Assembly (NCBI GenBank): GCA_021373025.1
Contig: JAJFTL010000007.1
Span: 1 to 64,000, forward strand
Source: a bacterium
GTDB taxonomy: Bacteria > Caldisericota > Caldisericia > Cryosericales > Cryosericaceae
Length of the DNA: 64,000 nucleotides
Reading direction: 5' to 3'
Part shown: positions 29,341 to 37,518 of the stretch, one piece after another
How positions within the stretch are numbered: position 1 is the stretch's first letter
Layout of the letters: the number at the start of each line of letters is the position of its first letter
Made by a program: the position numbers and the translations under genes
The notes under the pieces: model-generated
What the model was told of the DNA's origin: nothing
What the model saw: only the letters and a program-made list of their open reading frames with translations
Database searches by the model: none

Positions 29341-32300
29341 CTAGGGGAACACTTCGCCGTAATGCTGACGCAGAATCTGCAGATCGGCATCATCGACGCG
29401 CCCATCACCATTGAGGTCAGCCATGGCATCATACAGCCTGTCACCGGTCTTCGAGCCATATGCTCGAGCAAGAGCGACCATGTCTGCCAAATCCACCCGG
29501 TTGTCACCGGTAATGTCCCACATGTTGCCGGCTGTTCGCAGCTTCAGAGTAAGTGTTTGTGCGATGGCTTCCCCGGTCCCGGTGCTCGTGACTGCCAGAG
29601 GCTTTTCGATCCACAGTTCCGTGGAACCGCTGTGCAGGACCGTGAACGTTACTGTGCACACACTGCCATGGCCCTGGACTGTTTCACTGCCTGTCGTTCC
29701 CTGGAGATGAATCACCCCTGATGAGGCATCGACCGTAGACAAGAATGTTGACGCAGACCTTCCTCCCTGGTTGAGGAAGTCGCCCTCCTTGATGGATTTC
29801 ACTGCGACATAGTAGGGTTCGAATTGTAGGGAGGCCATCACGCCCCCAATCCCCGTTGTGGTATCGATAGTGAGACTGATTACCAGATCTTCGCCCTCAC
29901 GGACACTCCCGCCCACGACGCTAAGACGAAGTATCGGGACGCCAGCTGCGCCCGTCACATGAATGGCCACCGATTGATGCGCTGCCTCGGTAACCAGAAG
30001 GTTGGTTGGATCGTTGTTGCTTTCCATCACAGAGGTTCTCAACTGATAGTCTCCGTCGGCCAGAAAGAGGTTGCCATGGACGTCACGCCCGTTCCATGTG
30101 AATGTGTGGTCACCCACCAGCAGCAATGACCGTCGGTACACGGTTCCCAGCGTTGTTGTGCCATCGGCGCTGATGACAGTTGTCACGACCTGAGACGCAA
30201 AGCTGGACCCCTGAGGCACATCGCCTGCTTCGACGGCAGGACGAATGCCCCCATAGCCGATGTTGAACCCCACGTCCATCGTGCCACCGGGAACTGCCAA
30301 GGTCGATGTGCTCGTCCACAGCCCGCTCAACTGCTGGGGAACCTCAACGTCGTTTCGCCAGTAGATATAGGGTACGTGCAGGGTTCCGCCGGTGGACGAC
30401 AGCGTAATGATCCCTTCGTGCGGTCCATCTGCAACCGCTGCCGGGTCCACGGTCGTCGTGACAGTCACTTGTGCGGTTCCCCCGGCGGCGATGGTGACAG
30501 TGGACGGAGCAAAAGTCACCTTGACACCCGCCTGGGCATTCATCGTCCAATTGAATGACGGCGTGAACGTGGCACTACGGTCCAGGAGACTGCGCAGCTT
30601 GATGGTCGTGCCAGTTTCAATGCTGTCGTCGTTGACCAGAACAGCTCCCGTCTGAATCGTTGTCGTGCCATCCGACGTGCCTACCCCCGCAACGGCCGGT
30701 GCAGCTATGGCAGCCGGCACATCGACCCGTCCGGCTCCCTGCAGGGTCCATGTGATGATTTCATTGTTCTGCCAATTCGACAGGACATCCGCGGTATTCA
30801 TCAGCGCCAGCTTGACTGTCTCTGGCGTCCAGGTGGGATGCGCGGCCTTGATGAGGGCAACAGCTCCGGCTACGCCCGGCGATGCCATTGACGTGCCGTC
30901 CAACTTTACATACGTGCCACCAGGAAACGTTGAATCTACACTGACGCCAGGGGCCGACACGTCCGGCTTGAAGTGAAAGTCCTCCGTGGGTCCCATCGAG
31001 GTGAAGTCCGCTATCGTCCCGAGGTTACTGCGTGTGCCAAACCGAACGACAAGTCCTCTGGTCGTCAATGCCTTCAAGTCAAGTCCTGCATCCTGCGTGA
31101 TACCGATACACGGTATATATGTCCTGTTTTCATCCCCAGGCGCCACCCTGAGCGTCATGCCCAGCACTCCAGGACTGTGGTTGTAGATGATGATGCCGGC
31201 AGCTCCCGCGTCCAATGCATTGAGGACCTTGTCGCGGAAGTAGATACCACCACTTCCGATTGGCCCCCTCTCTACAAGAGCAACTTTCCCTTTGACATTC
31301 ACGGCGGCAAAATCTGCTTTCGAGCCGTAGCCAGCATCTACGATACTGTACGTCGAGCCTTCCTTGAACTCGGGGGCAATGTCGGCATAGCTGCCCATAA
31401 TATCCCCCAGGTTCGTTCCGGTCGGGTTCATAACCTGTATAACAGGATAGGGGCCATCGTTGGAGGCTGCAACGGCGATGGCATTGAGTGCTGTTGCAGG
31501 AGAGCCCAGAGGCCAGTTGGTTTCAGGGTTGCGCGGGCCCGAATTGCCCGTCGCTGCAACGACCACGACGCCCGCCTTGACTGCGTTGTTGATGGACTCG
31601 GTCTCAGGGCTGTCAGCCGTGCCCCCCGTCATCCCCAGCGACATGTTGACCACAGTACAGTGGTCCCGGACAGAGCGGTCCAGCGCAGCGATAATGTCTC
31701 CATCGGCAGCCCCGCCCCCCCGGTCACTGAACACCTTGTACGCATAGAGCTTCGCCTTTGGTGCGACGCCCTGCACTTTTCCATCCGCCGCTGCAATGCC
31801 TGCAACGTGCGTCCCGTGGCCCTGGATGTCCCTGGGGTTACTGTCGCCATCGGCGAAATCATATCCTCCCACAACTTTTTTGTTTGGGAACCTAGCTCCA
31901 CCCAGATCCGGATGCGTGTAGTCGATACCCGTGTCGATGATGCCAATGGTCGTGCCGCTACCATCCAGTTTCTGCCCTGCAGCAGAGGTTCGGCTCCACA
32001 AAGCGTTGTCGACACCCATGGCGGCATTGGCATCGCTATCGATGATCTGGGCCTGCAGAGATTCGTAGATAAAGGACACATGCTTTGTCTGGGCAATGGC
32101 GGCGAGGTCGCTGCCAGCAACGCTCAAAGCAAGACCATTGAAGGTCACGCTCAGCCGTTGCTTGACGGTATAGGGGATACCATGGGCAGTCAGGGACCCT
32201 AGAAAGGCATCCTGTTCCCGGGAAATTTCTTGCTCTGCCACCTGCGCCGCCACGCTGTCCAACCACCCCACTGCTCCAGCATCCCGCACTCTCTCAACCA

Positions 32301-32487
32301 GTGCAGGACCCTGCATGCGGACGATCACGTTCTGAGGAAAGGGCAGTGACCCGACACGGGACAGGAAGGCTGCATCGATCGTGGGCAAGTTCTCAGCACC
32401 GTGCACGGGGTTCACCGGCAACACGCACCCCATGAGCAGAACCACCACGAGTACAATCCTCAGATGCCATTGGAATCGTTTCGTCAT
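29341..32487 (-). CDS. Secreted subtilisin-like protease with PA, cohesin-like and dockerin domains
   Basis: Encodes 1048 aa. A signal peptide covers about residues 1-31, then an inhibitor-I9-like propeptide. The S8 catalytic triad is D185 (IIDTGIDYTHPDL), H224 (GHGTHVAG) and S533 (GTSMASPG), with oxyanion N315. A PA domain is inserted at about 375-475. C-terminal beta domains follow, then a cohesin-like domain (about 850-985) and a type I dockerin (about 989-1046) with two calcium loops (DITGDNRVDLADMV and DLNGDGRVDDADLQ). The dockerin could tether the enzyme to a cohesin such as that of the next gene. It would break down external protein, feeding the amino-acid importers. AGGAGG precedes the ATG. 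Confidence 0.92.
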   Translation of the reverse strand: MTKRFQWHLRIVLVVVLLMGCVLPVNPVHGAENLPTIDAAFLSRVGSLPFPQNVIVRMQGPALVERVRDAGAVGWLDSVAAQVAEQEISREQDAFLGSLTAHGIPYTVKQRLSVTFNGLALSVAGSDLAAIAQTKHVSFIYESLQAQIIDSDANAAMGVDNALWSRTSAAGQKLDGSGTTIGIIDTGIDYTHPDLGGARFPNKKVVGGYDFADGDSNPRDIQGHGTHVAGIAAADGKVQGVAPKAKLYAYKVFSDRGGGAADGDIIAALDRSVRDHCTVVNMSLGMTGGTADSPETESINNAVKAGVVVVAATGNSGPRNPETNWPLGSPATALNAIAVAASNDGPYPVIQVMNPTGTNLGDIMGSYADIAPEFKEGSTYSIVDAGYGSKADFAAVNVKGKVALVERGPIGSGGIYFRDKVLNALDAGAAGIIIYNHSPGVLGMTLRVAPGDENRTYIPCIGITQDAGLDLKALTTRGLVVRFGTRSNLGTIADFTSMGPTEDFHFKPDVSAPGVSVDSTFPGGTYVKLDGTSMASPGVAGAVALIKAAHPTWTPETVKLALMNTADVLSNWQNNEIITWTLQGAGRVDVPAAIAAPAVAGVGTSDGTTTIQTGAVLVNDDSIETGTTIKLRSLLDRSATFTPSFNWTMNAQAGVKVTFAPSTVTIAAGGTAQVTVTTTVDPAAVADGPHEGIITLSSTGGTLHVPYIYWRNDVEVPQQLSGLWTSTSTLAVPGGTMDVGFNIGYGGIRPAVEAGDVPQGSSFASQVVTTVISADGTTTLGTVYRRSLLLVGDHTFTWNGRDVHGNLFLADGDYQLRTSVMESNNDPTNLLVTEAAHQSVAIHVTGAAGVPILRLSVVGGSVREGEDLVISLTIDTTTGIGGVMASLQFEPYYVAVKSIKEGDFLNQGGRSASTFLSTVDASSGVIHLQGTTGSETVQGHGSVCTVTFTVLHSGSTELWIEKPLAVTSTGTGEAIAQTLTLKLRTAGNMWDITGDNRVDLADMVALARAYGSKTGDRLYDAMADLNGDGRVDDADLQILRQHYGEVFP

Positions 32488-32543
32488 CGTTTCCTCCTGC
32501 GCCACTATCAGGGCACATTCAACCCATACAGGCAGACGTATTT

Positions 32544-32572
32544 GGTATACCCCCAAACACCTGCACGGTCAA
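32544..32572 (-). promoter_or_regulatory. Promoter of the subtilase operon
   Basis: On the minus strand TTGACC (32567-32572), 17-nt spacer, TATACC (32544-32549), 56 bases before the start codon. Both boxes differ from consensus by one or two bases. Confidence 0.6.
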
Positions 32573-32703
32573 GGTGGGCATCATCACGACCTCACCGAGA
32601 CACAAGCACTGCCGCTCTTGCCGTAAAGAGGGCAACATCCCTCGGTCGCCTTCCTCATATTCTTTATACCAAGACTGGATTTTCACATGCGCCGAGTACG
32701 CCC

Positions 32704-32733
32704 TTCGCCTTGAAGAAAAGGGCTCAAGGCGAA
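32704..32733. repeat. 10-bp inverted repeat in the divergent intergenic region
   Basis: TTCGCCTTGA (32704-32713) and its exact complement (32724-32733) flank a ten-base loop. No T-run follows on either strand. It sits between the divergent subtilase and tungstate operons; role unknown. Confidence 0.5.
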
Positions 32734-32762
32734 TGACGCGCAGAGAGACCAACCTCCGATTC

Positions 32763-32790
32763 TTGCGAAGTGCGTGGCACCGTCTATACT
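32763..32790 (+). promoter_or_regulatory. Probable promoter of the tungstate/cofactor operon
   Basis: TTGCGA (32763-32768), 16-nt spacer, TATACT (32785-32790). Transcription from here would produce a leader of about 120 nt that contains the riboswitch-like element. Confidence 0.5.
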
Positions 32791-32833
32791 ATCGTTGTCT
32801 GTGGTAGTTGCCACAGATAACGATTCTTCGAGC

Positions 32834-32914
32834 TGCCTGACCTTGGCAACAGCCGTGGCATGCAGCCGGTAGGGTGTGGTTGGAAACGGCCACGCCTCCC
32901 ATTGAGGAAAGGAG
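32834..32914 (+). ncRNA. Molybdenum/tungsten-cofactor (Moco) riboswitch-like leader
   Basis: The leader follows the layout of the Moco RNA motif known from the E. coli moaA leader. P1 is CCT-GA-CCTT (32836-32844) facing AGGAAAGG (32905-32912). Then come TTGG, GCCGTGGC (32852-32859) with a small hairpin to GCC, and AGGG (32871-32874). A P3-like stem, GTGTGG with CCACGC, runs directly into CCTCCC (32895-32900). GCCGTG, AGGG-stem-CCTCCC and GGAAAGG occur in the same order as I remember them in the E. coli leader. The 3' strand of P1 includes AAAGGAG, the ribosome binding site of the next gene, so ligand-stabilised folding would block translation. The genes it precedes are tungstate uptake and cofactor synthesis, which supports the call. 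It was recognised by eye; no covariance search was possible. Confidence 0.7.
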
Positions 32915-32919
32915 AAACA

Positions 32920-34731
32920 ATGAAACGAGATCTGTCACGTCTGCTTGTCCGTCGCATCCTTGCGACGGCGCTTGTTCTTGCATTCTTGTCCATGGCATCC
33001 ACTCTCTCAGTGCACGCCGCATCCCTCTCTGATATCGCCGGGCGTCCTGACCAGGCAGTTATCGAGAGAGTAGTTGCCAAAGGGTTCATGAGGGGCTATC
33101 CGGATGGTACCTTCCGGCCGAATGCTCCCATCACCCGTGCTGAGTTTGTGGTTGCCCTCGCACGCTCTGCAGGGCTCGACCCTGTGCAGTCGCCCGCCAG
33201 GACGTTCACAGACCTGCCGACAGGCAACTGGGCTGCTCCTCTCGTCTACGCCGCAGTTGCCAAGGGCTGGATCTCGGGGTACCAAAATGGCACCTTCCAC
33301 CCGACAGCCAACATTACACGTGAAGAGTCCATGGTGGTCGTCGCACAGCGGATGGGTTTTGAGATCCGTGGTATGGCGACCCATGTTGTACTGGACAAGG
33401 TTGCAGGTTCTGAGGATCTCTCACTGTGGGCACGAACCGCTGCCGCTGCATGTGTGCAAGAGGGCATGGTCAGGGATATAACCAAGCCGACTGCTGCCAT
33501 CAACCGTGCCCAGGCCGCTGCCTACCTCCCTGCCATCATGGACTACAAGGCACCTGAGGCGCAGTCGATGGTCCTCGCCACAACGACCTCGACTTATGAT
33601 TCCGGCCTGCTTAACTTCCTTGTTCCAATCTTCGAGAAGTCCAACCATGTCAAGGTCAAGATCATCTCCGTCGGTACCGGTCAGGCTATCACGACCGCGC
33701 GAAAAGGTGATGCCGACGTCTTGCTTGTCCATGCGCGCGCCCAGGAAGACCAGTTCATGGCCGATGGGTTTGGTCTCTTCCGGAAGGACGTGATGTACAA
33801 CGACTTTATCATCATCGGACCAGCCAGCGATCCCGCAAAGATCAAGGGCATGACGGACGCCGCCGCCGCGTTCGCGAAGCTCGCTGCCTCGGGCTCGACC
33901 TTCATCAGCCGTGGCGACAAGTCGGGTACCAACACCAAGGAACTGGACATCTGGAAATCCGCCGGCATCACCCCTGCCGGCAAGTCCTGGTACGTCAACG
34001 CCGGGCAGGGCATGGGCGAAGTCCTCATCATGGCTGACCAGAAACAGGCGTACACACTTACCGACCGTGCCACGTACCTCGCCTATCAAAACGGCGGCAA
34101 GATCAACCTGCCCATCCTTGTAGAGGGGTCGCAGGGACTGCTTAACCCATATGGCATCATACCCATCAACCCAGCCAAGTACCCGAGCGTCAAGGTCGAT
34201 CTGGCTGTTCGATTTGCGGATTTCATGACCGGCCTCCCCGGCCAGGAACTGATCAAGAGCTTCGGCGTCGAGCAGTACGGCCAGACTCTCTTCTACCCGG
34301 ATTCCACGGAGTGGAAGGCCACACGGAGCCTGGACATAGTCCTGCCAAACGGGAAAGAAGTCACGTATCATCTGAACGACGTGCGCAACTTCCCGGTGAC
34401 GACCATCAAGGTCTACCCGAACAACAACCAGTCGCTTGCTCCTGTTTCATATGGTGGTGTCCAGCTCATAGATATCCTGAAGATCATCTCGCCGGAACTC
34501 GCCTCGGCGAAGCGTCTGACTGTCATTGCCACAGCAACCGATGGCAGCCACGTGACGCTGGATTATGACGACATCTACAACACGCGCACGGGCACAAAGA
34601 TCACGGTCGTCTACCTCAAGAACGGTACGACGCTTTCGACTGATGAAGGGTTCATGGCACTCATGACGACCAGGGGCGCGTTTCTGGTCAACAACATCAA
34701 ATACGTATACAAGCTCGAAGTCCACAAGTAG
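32920..34731 (+). CDS. tupA: S-layer-anchored tungstate-binding protein (SLH-TupA fusion) with SUOX-like C-terminal domain
   Basis: Encodes 603 aa. A signal peptide ends near residue 34 (STLSVHAAS). Three SLH repeats follow at about 36-210 (GYPDGTFRPNAPITRAEF, GYQNGTFHPTANITREE, then a weaker third). A TupA-type oxyanion-binding domain spans about 215-465: LATTTSTYDSGLLNFLVPIF, GTGQAITTARKGDADVLLVH and SRGDKSGTNTKELDIWK match tungstate-binding proteins. The last ~130 residues (YGGVQLIDILKIISPE) resemble the molybdopterin-binding domain of sulfite oxidases. Ordinary TupA is a lipoprotein of about 280 aa; anchoring by SLH repeats and the extra domain are unusual. tupB and tupC follow. The ATG at 32920 has AAAGGAG seven bases upstream. 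Confidence 0.87.
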   Translation: MKRDLSRLLVRRILATALVLAFLSMASTLSVHAASLSDIAGRPDQAVIERVVAKGFMRGYPDGTFRPNAPITRAEFVVALARSAGLDPVQSPARTFTDLPTGNWAAPLVYAAVAKGWISGYQNGTFHPTANITREESMVVVAQRMGFEIRGMATHVVLDKVAGSEDLSLWARTAAAACVQEGMVRDITKPTAAINRAQAAAYLPAIMDYKAPEAQSMVLATTTSTYDSGLLNFLVPIFEKSNHVKVKIISVGTGQAITTARKGDADVLLVHARAQEDQFMADGFGLFRKDVMYNDFIIIGPASDPAKIKGMTDAAAAFAKLAASGSTFISRGDKSGTNTKELDIWKSAGITPAGKSWYVNAGQGMGEVLIMADQKQAYTLTDRATYLAYQNGGKINLPILVEGSQGLLNPYGIIPINPAKYPSVKVDLAVRFADFMTGLPGQELIKSFGVEQYGQTLFYPDSTEWKATRSLDIVLPNGKEVTYHLNDVRNFPVTTIKVYPNNNQSLAPVSYGGVQLIDILKIISPELASAKRLTVIATATDGSHVTLDYDDIYNTRTGTKITVVYLKNGTTLSTDEGFMALMTTRGAFLVNNIKYVYKLEVHK

Positions 34732-34757
34732 CATGAATACGGCGCGGAGAGACGCAT

Positions 34758-35477
34758 ATGGGTGATATTGGCCGAGGCCTGGTCCAGGCCGTTCACCTCA
34801 TCGTCTCGCTGGATCCAGGCACGTACGAGGCCTTGGGAACTTCTCTTCGCGTCACATTGAGTGCACTGCTGTGGTCAGCGCTGGTTGGATTTCCTCTCGG
34901 CATCCTGCTCGCCTTTGCCCACTTCCGGGGCAAGCAGGGTATCATGAATGTGATGTACACGTTTATGGGGTTTCCGCCCGTCGTGGCAGGACTCCTGGTG
35001 TACTTGCTGCTCTCTCGCAGCGGACCACTCGGGCCACTTGAGCTGCTCTACACACCGACGGCCATGATCATTGCACAGATCCTTCTTGCTCTGCCCGTTA
35101 TCATCGGACTCACCGTGCTGGGGCTTCGCAGTGCCGACAAGGGGGTCGTTGACCTGGCACTGACGCTGGGAGCCACACGCAGACAGGCGTCGTTCGCGCT
35201 TGTTCGGGACGCCCGTCTCGCCATCCTCGGGGCTGTCATCACGGCCTTTGGCAATGCAATGAGCGAGGTGGGGGCGGCTATGCTGGTCGGTGGCAATATC
35301 GAAGGGGCCACCCGTACCCTGACGACCGCGCTCATGCTGGAGACCCGCCAGGGCAGTTTCGACCGTGCCATCGCGCTGGGTATTATCCTCCTCCTCGTCT
35401 CATTCCTCGTCAACGTCCTTTTGTCCCGCCTGGGCGAGAGCACTTCAGAGACCGGCAATGTCCGCCACATTGACTGA
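34758..35477 (+). CDS. tupB: Tungstate ABC transporter permease TupB
   Basis: Encodes 239 aa with five to six membrane helices. The binding-protein-dependent permease loop is GLRSADKGVVDLALTLGATR followed by AILGAVITAFGNAMSEVGAAMLVGGN, which is close to TupB/WtpB-type permeases. It should form the homodimeric channel fed by the SLH-TupA protein. It begins 26 bp after tupA and overlaps tupC by 20 bp. Molybdate or another oxyanion could also pass, but the TupA-like binding protein favours tungstate. Confidence 0.88.
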   Translation: MGDIGRGLVQAVHLIVSLDPGTYEALGTSLRVTLSALLWSALVGFPLGILLAFAHFRGKQGIMNVMYTFMGFPPVVAGLLVYLLLSRSGPLGPLELLYTPTAMIIAQILLALPVIIGLTVLGLRSADKGVVDLALTLGATRRQASFALVRDARLAILGAVITAFGNAMSEVGAAMLVGGNIEGATRTLTTALMLETRQGSFDRAIALGIILLLVSFLVNVLLSRLGESTSETGNVRHID

Positions 35478-36246
35478 CCTGCTCATAGCCCACGGCATTG
35501 CCAAGCACTTCGGCTCGCGCGAAGTGCTGCGCGGTATCGATTTGAGCGTTCCGGCGCAAAGCATCACGGTCATCCTGGGCACCAATGGTGCTGGCAAAAC
35601 GACGCTGTTGCGTATCCTGGGGCTGCTGGATCCTGCCGATGCCGGAACGGTCACGTATGACGGCATCATCGCCGAGGAATCGAGTATCACATATAGCACT
35701 CCGTTGACGGGACCGGCTTATGACCGACGCACGCTGACCCTCCGTCGCCAGATGATGCTTGCATTTCAGCACCCCGTCGCCTTCAGTGGCTCAGTCCTCA
35801 GCAACGTGACGTATGGTCTGCTGCTCCGCGGCGTGGGCCGCGCTGAAGCCGAAAACCGGGCCATGGCCGCTCTGCGCGAAGCCGGCATTGACGAGCGTGC
35901 GCACCAGCATGCGTCGTCACTTTCTGGCGGTGAATCGGCGCGTCTGTCTCTTGCCAGGGCTCTTGCCCTGAAACCCGGCCTGCTGTTTCTGGATGAGCCG
36001 TCCGCAAGCCTTGACCCCCATGGCACCAAAGTGCTTGAGGATCTGCTACTTCACATGCGGGACGATCTCGGCATGACGGTGGTCGTCGTCACGCAGGACA
36101 TTTTTGAGGCCCGGCGCATCGCGGATCAGGTAGCGTTCCTCCACGAGGGGAGTATTATAGAACAGTCGTCACGCGACAGGTTCTTCGAGCAACCGCGCGA
36201 TGAGCGGACCCGTCGATTTCTGGCGGGCGACCTTCTTGTCACATAG
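35458..36246 (+). CDS. tupC: Tungstate ABC transporter ATP-binding protein TupC
   Basis: Encodes 262 aa. Walker A GTNGAGKTTLLRIL, the Q-loop near MMLAFQHPVAFSGSV, signature LSGGESARLSLARAL, Walker B LLFLDEPSASLDP and the switch element VVVVTQDIFEARRI are present. There is a small insertion between Walker A and the Q-loop (about residues 65-90). The start at 35458 lies inside the end of tupB, implying translational coupling. With TupA and TupB it completes the importer. Confidence 0.9.
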   Translation: MSATLTDLLIAHGIAKHFGSREVLRGIDLSVPAQSITVILGTNGAGKTTLLRILGLLDPADAGTVTYDGIIAEESSITYSTPLTGPAYDRRTLTLRRQMMLAFQHPVAFSGSVLSNVTYGLLLRGVGRAEAENRAMAALREAGIDERAHQHASSLSGGESARLSLARALALKPGLLFLDEPSASLDPHGTKVLEDLLLHMRDDLGMTVVVVTQDIFEARRIADQVAFLHEGSIIEQSSRDRFFEQPRDERTRRFLAGDLLVT

Positions 36247-36288
36247 GGACATCCCTATTTGTTGTAATTTCTGGCATGAGGAGCAATG

Positions 36289-37518
36289 ATGCTGAACACG
36301 CTAGAGGCACTGAACATAGTACTGGCTCATGCAGAACTTCTTGAGCCGGCTCGTATGCCGCTTGATAAGGCGGCAGGACTCGTACTGGCGGAAGATGTGA
36401 CCGCCCGGGGTAACGTGCCCCCCTTCGCCAATTCGGCCATGGATGGGTTCGCCGTCCTCGCTTCCGACATTCAGCAGGCGTCCGAGGCCACCCCTGTTCG
36501 ACTTCACATTTTGGAAGATGTCCCGGCAGGCAGTGTTGCAACCCAGCCCGTCCGCCCTGGCACCGCCATCCGCATCATGACCGGAGCTCCCCTCCCCGAT
36601 GGTGCCGACACTGTTGTCCACGTCGAAGTGACGCGCGTTGAAGGTAGCGACGTCGTGATCCTGCTCGCTCTCAAGAGCGGCTTCAACGTCCGCAGGGCGG
36701 GCGAAGATATGACTGACGGTACCGTCGTCCTGCACGCCGGGAGCACCCTGCGGCCCGGCGAGATCGGCGTCTGTGCCGCAGCTGGCCATGATGCTGTCTC
36801 CGTGTATCCGCGGGCCCGTGTCGCTATTCTGACGACCGGCAGTGAACTGGTGGACGCAGCAGACGAACTGACTCCGGGGCACATCCGTGACGCCAATGCG
36901 CATTCCCTGCGGGCTCAGATCGCAGCGATCGGAGCAGTACCCGTCGTCTTTGCACGCGTTCCTGACACGCGCGACGCTGTCCGATCATCGTTGGAGCAAG
37001 CTCTCGCTGGTTCCGATGTCGTGCTCACCAACGGAGGCATTTCTGTCGGCGATTATGACTTCGTCAAGGACGTTCTTGAGGAGATGGGAGCGCAGCTCGT
37101 CTTCTGGCGCGTGAAGCAAAAACCGGGGAAACCCATGGCTTTCTGGACCCTTGGACACAAACGCATCGTCGGCCTGCCGGGCAACCCGGTATCCTGCATG
37201 GTCTGCGTCGAAGAGTACGTGCGTCCTTTGATTCGCCGGATGATGGGTTTTTCCCTGCTGCACCGTCCAGAACGCTCAGCAGTGTTCGATGAACGCTACT
37301 CCAAAGGATCCGACGCAGGGCGTGTCCACTTCGTGCGCGTTCTCCTGGAACAGCGTGACGGCACCCTGCACGCTCGCCCCACCGGTCCTCAGGGCTCCGG
37401 TATCCTCACCTCCATGGCGCGCGCGGAGGCCATTGCCATTATTCCGGAAGAGGCTACTGTCATCGACGCGGGCGCTACGGTCCAGGTACAGCTCACCGAC
37501 CTGCCCGAGGACCACTGA
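36289..37518 (+). CDS. moeA: Molybdopterin molybdenumtransferase MoeA
   Basis: Encodes 409 aa, full MoeA length. It inserts molybdate or tungstate into adenylated molybdopterin. Motifs are PPFANSAMDGFAVLA in the N-terminal part, TNGGISVGDYDFVKDV in the MPT-binding core and LPGNPVSCMVCVEEY near the active site; domain IV closes the protein. Of two adjacent ATGs the second (36289) has the better spacing from GAGGAG; 36286 remains possible. It follows tupC by 42 bp and overlaps moaA by one base. Linking MoeA to tungstate import suggests a tungsten-containing cofactor. Confidence 0.93.
   Translation: MLNTLEALNIVLAHAELLEPARMPLDKAAGLVLAEDVTARGNVPPFANSAMDGFAVLASDIQQASEATPVRLHILEDVPAGSVATQPVRPGTAIRIMTGAPLPDGADTVVHVEVTRVEGSDVVILLALKSGFNVRRAGEDMTDGTVVLHAGSTLRPGEIGVCAAAGHDAVSVYPRARVAILTTGSELVDAADELTPGHIRDANAHSLRAQIAAIGAVPVVFARVPDTRDAVRSSLEQALAGSDVVLTNGGISVGDYDFVKDVLEEMGAQLVFWRVKQKPGKPMAFWTLGHKRIVGLPGNPVSCMVCVEEYVRPLIRRMMGFSLLHRPERSAVFDERYSKGSDAGRVHFVRVLLEQRDGTLHARPTGPQGSGILTSMARAEAIAIIPEEATVIDAGATVQVQLTDLPEDH

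Noticed and set aside
30973-32202. Long plus-strand open frame of 409 codons opposite the subtilase gene
   Set aside because: The minus strand carries a complete protease with triad, PA and dockerin domains. The opposite frame has an arginine- and histidine-rich composition, no ribosome binding site and no recognisable family.
33421-34371. 316-codon minus-strand frame opposite the SLH-TupA gene
   Set aside because: It is antisense to conserved SLH and TupA motifs and has no start site or family likeness.
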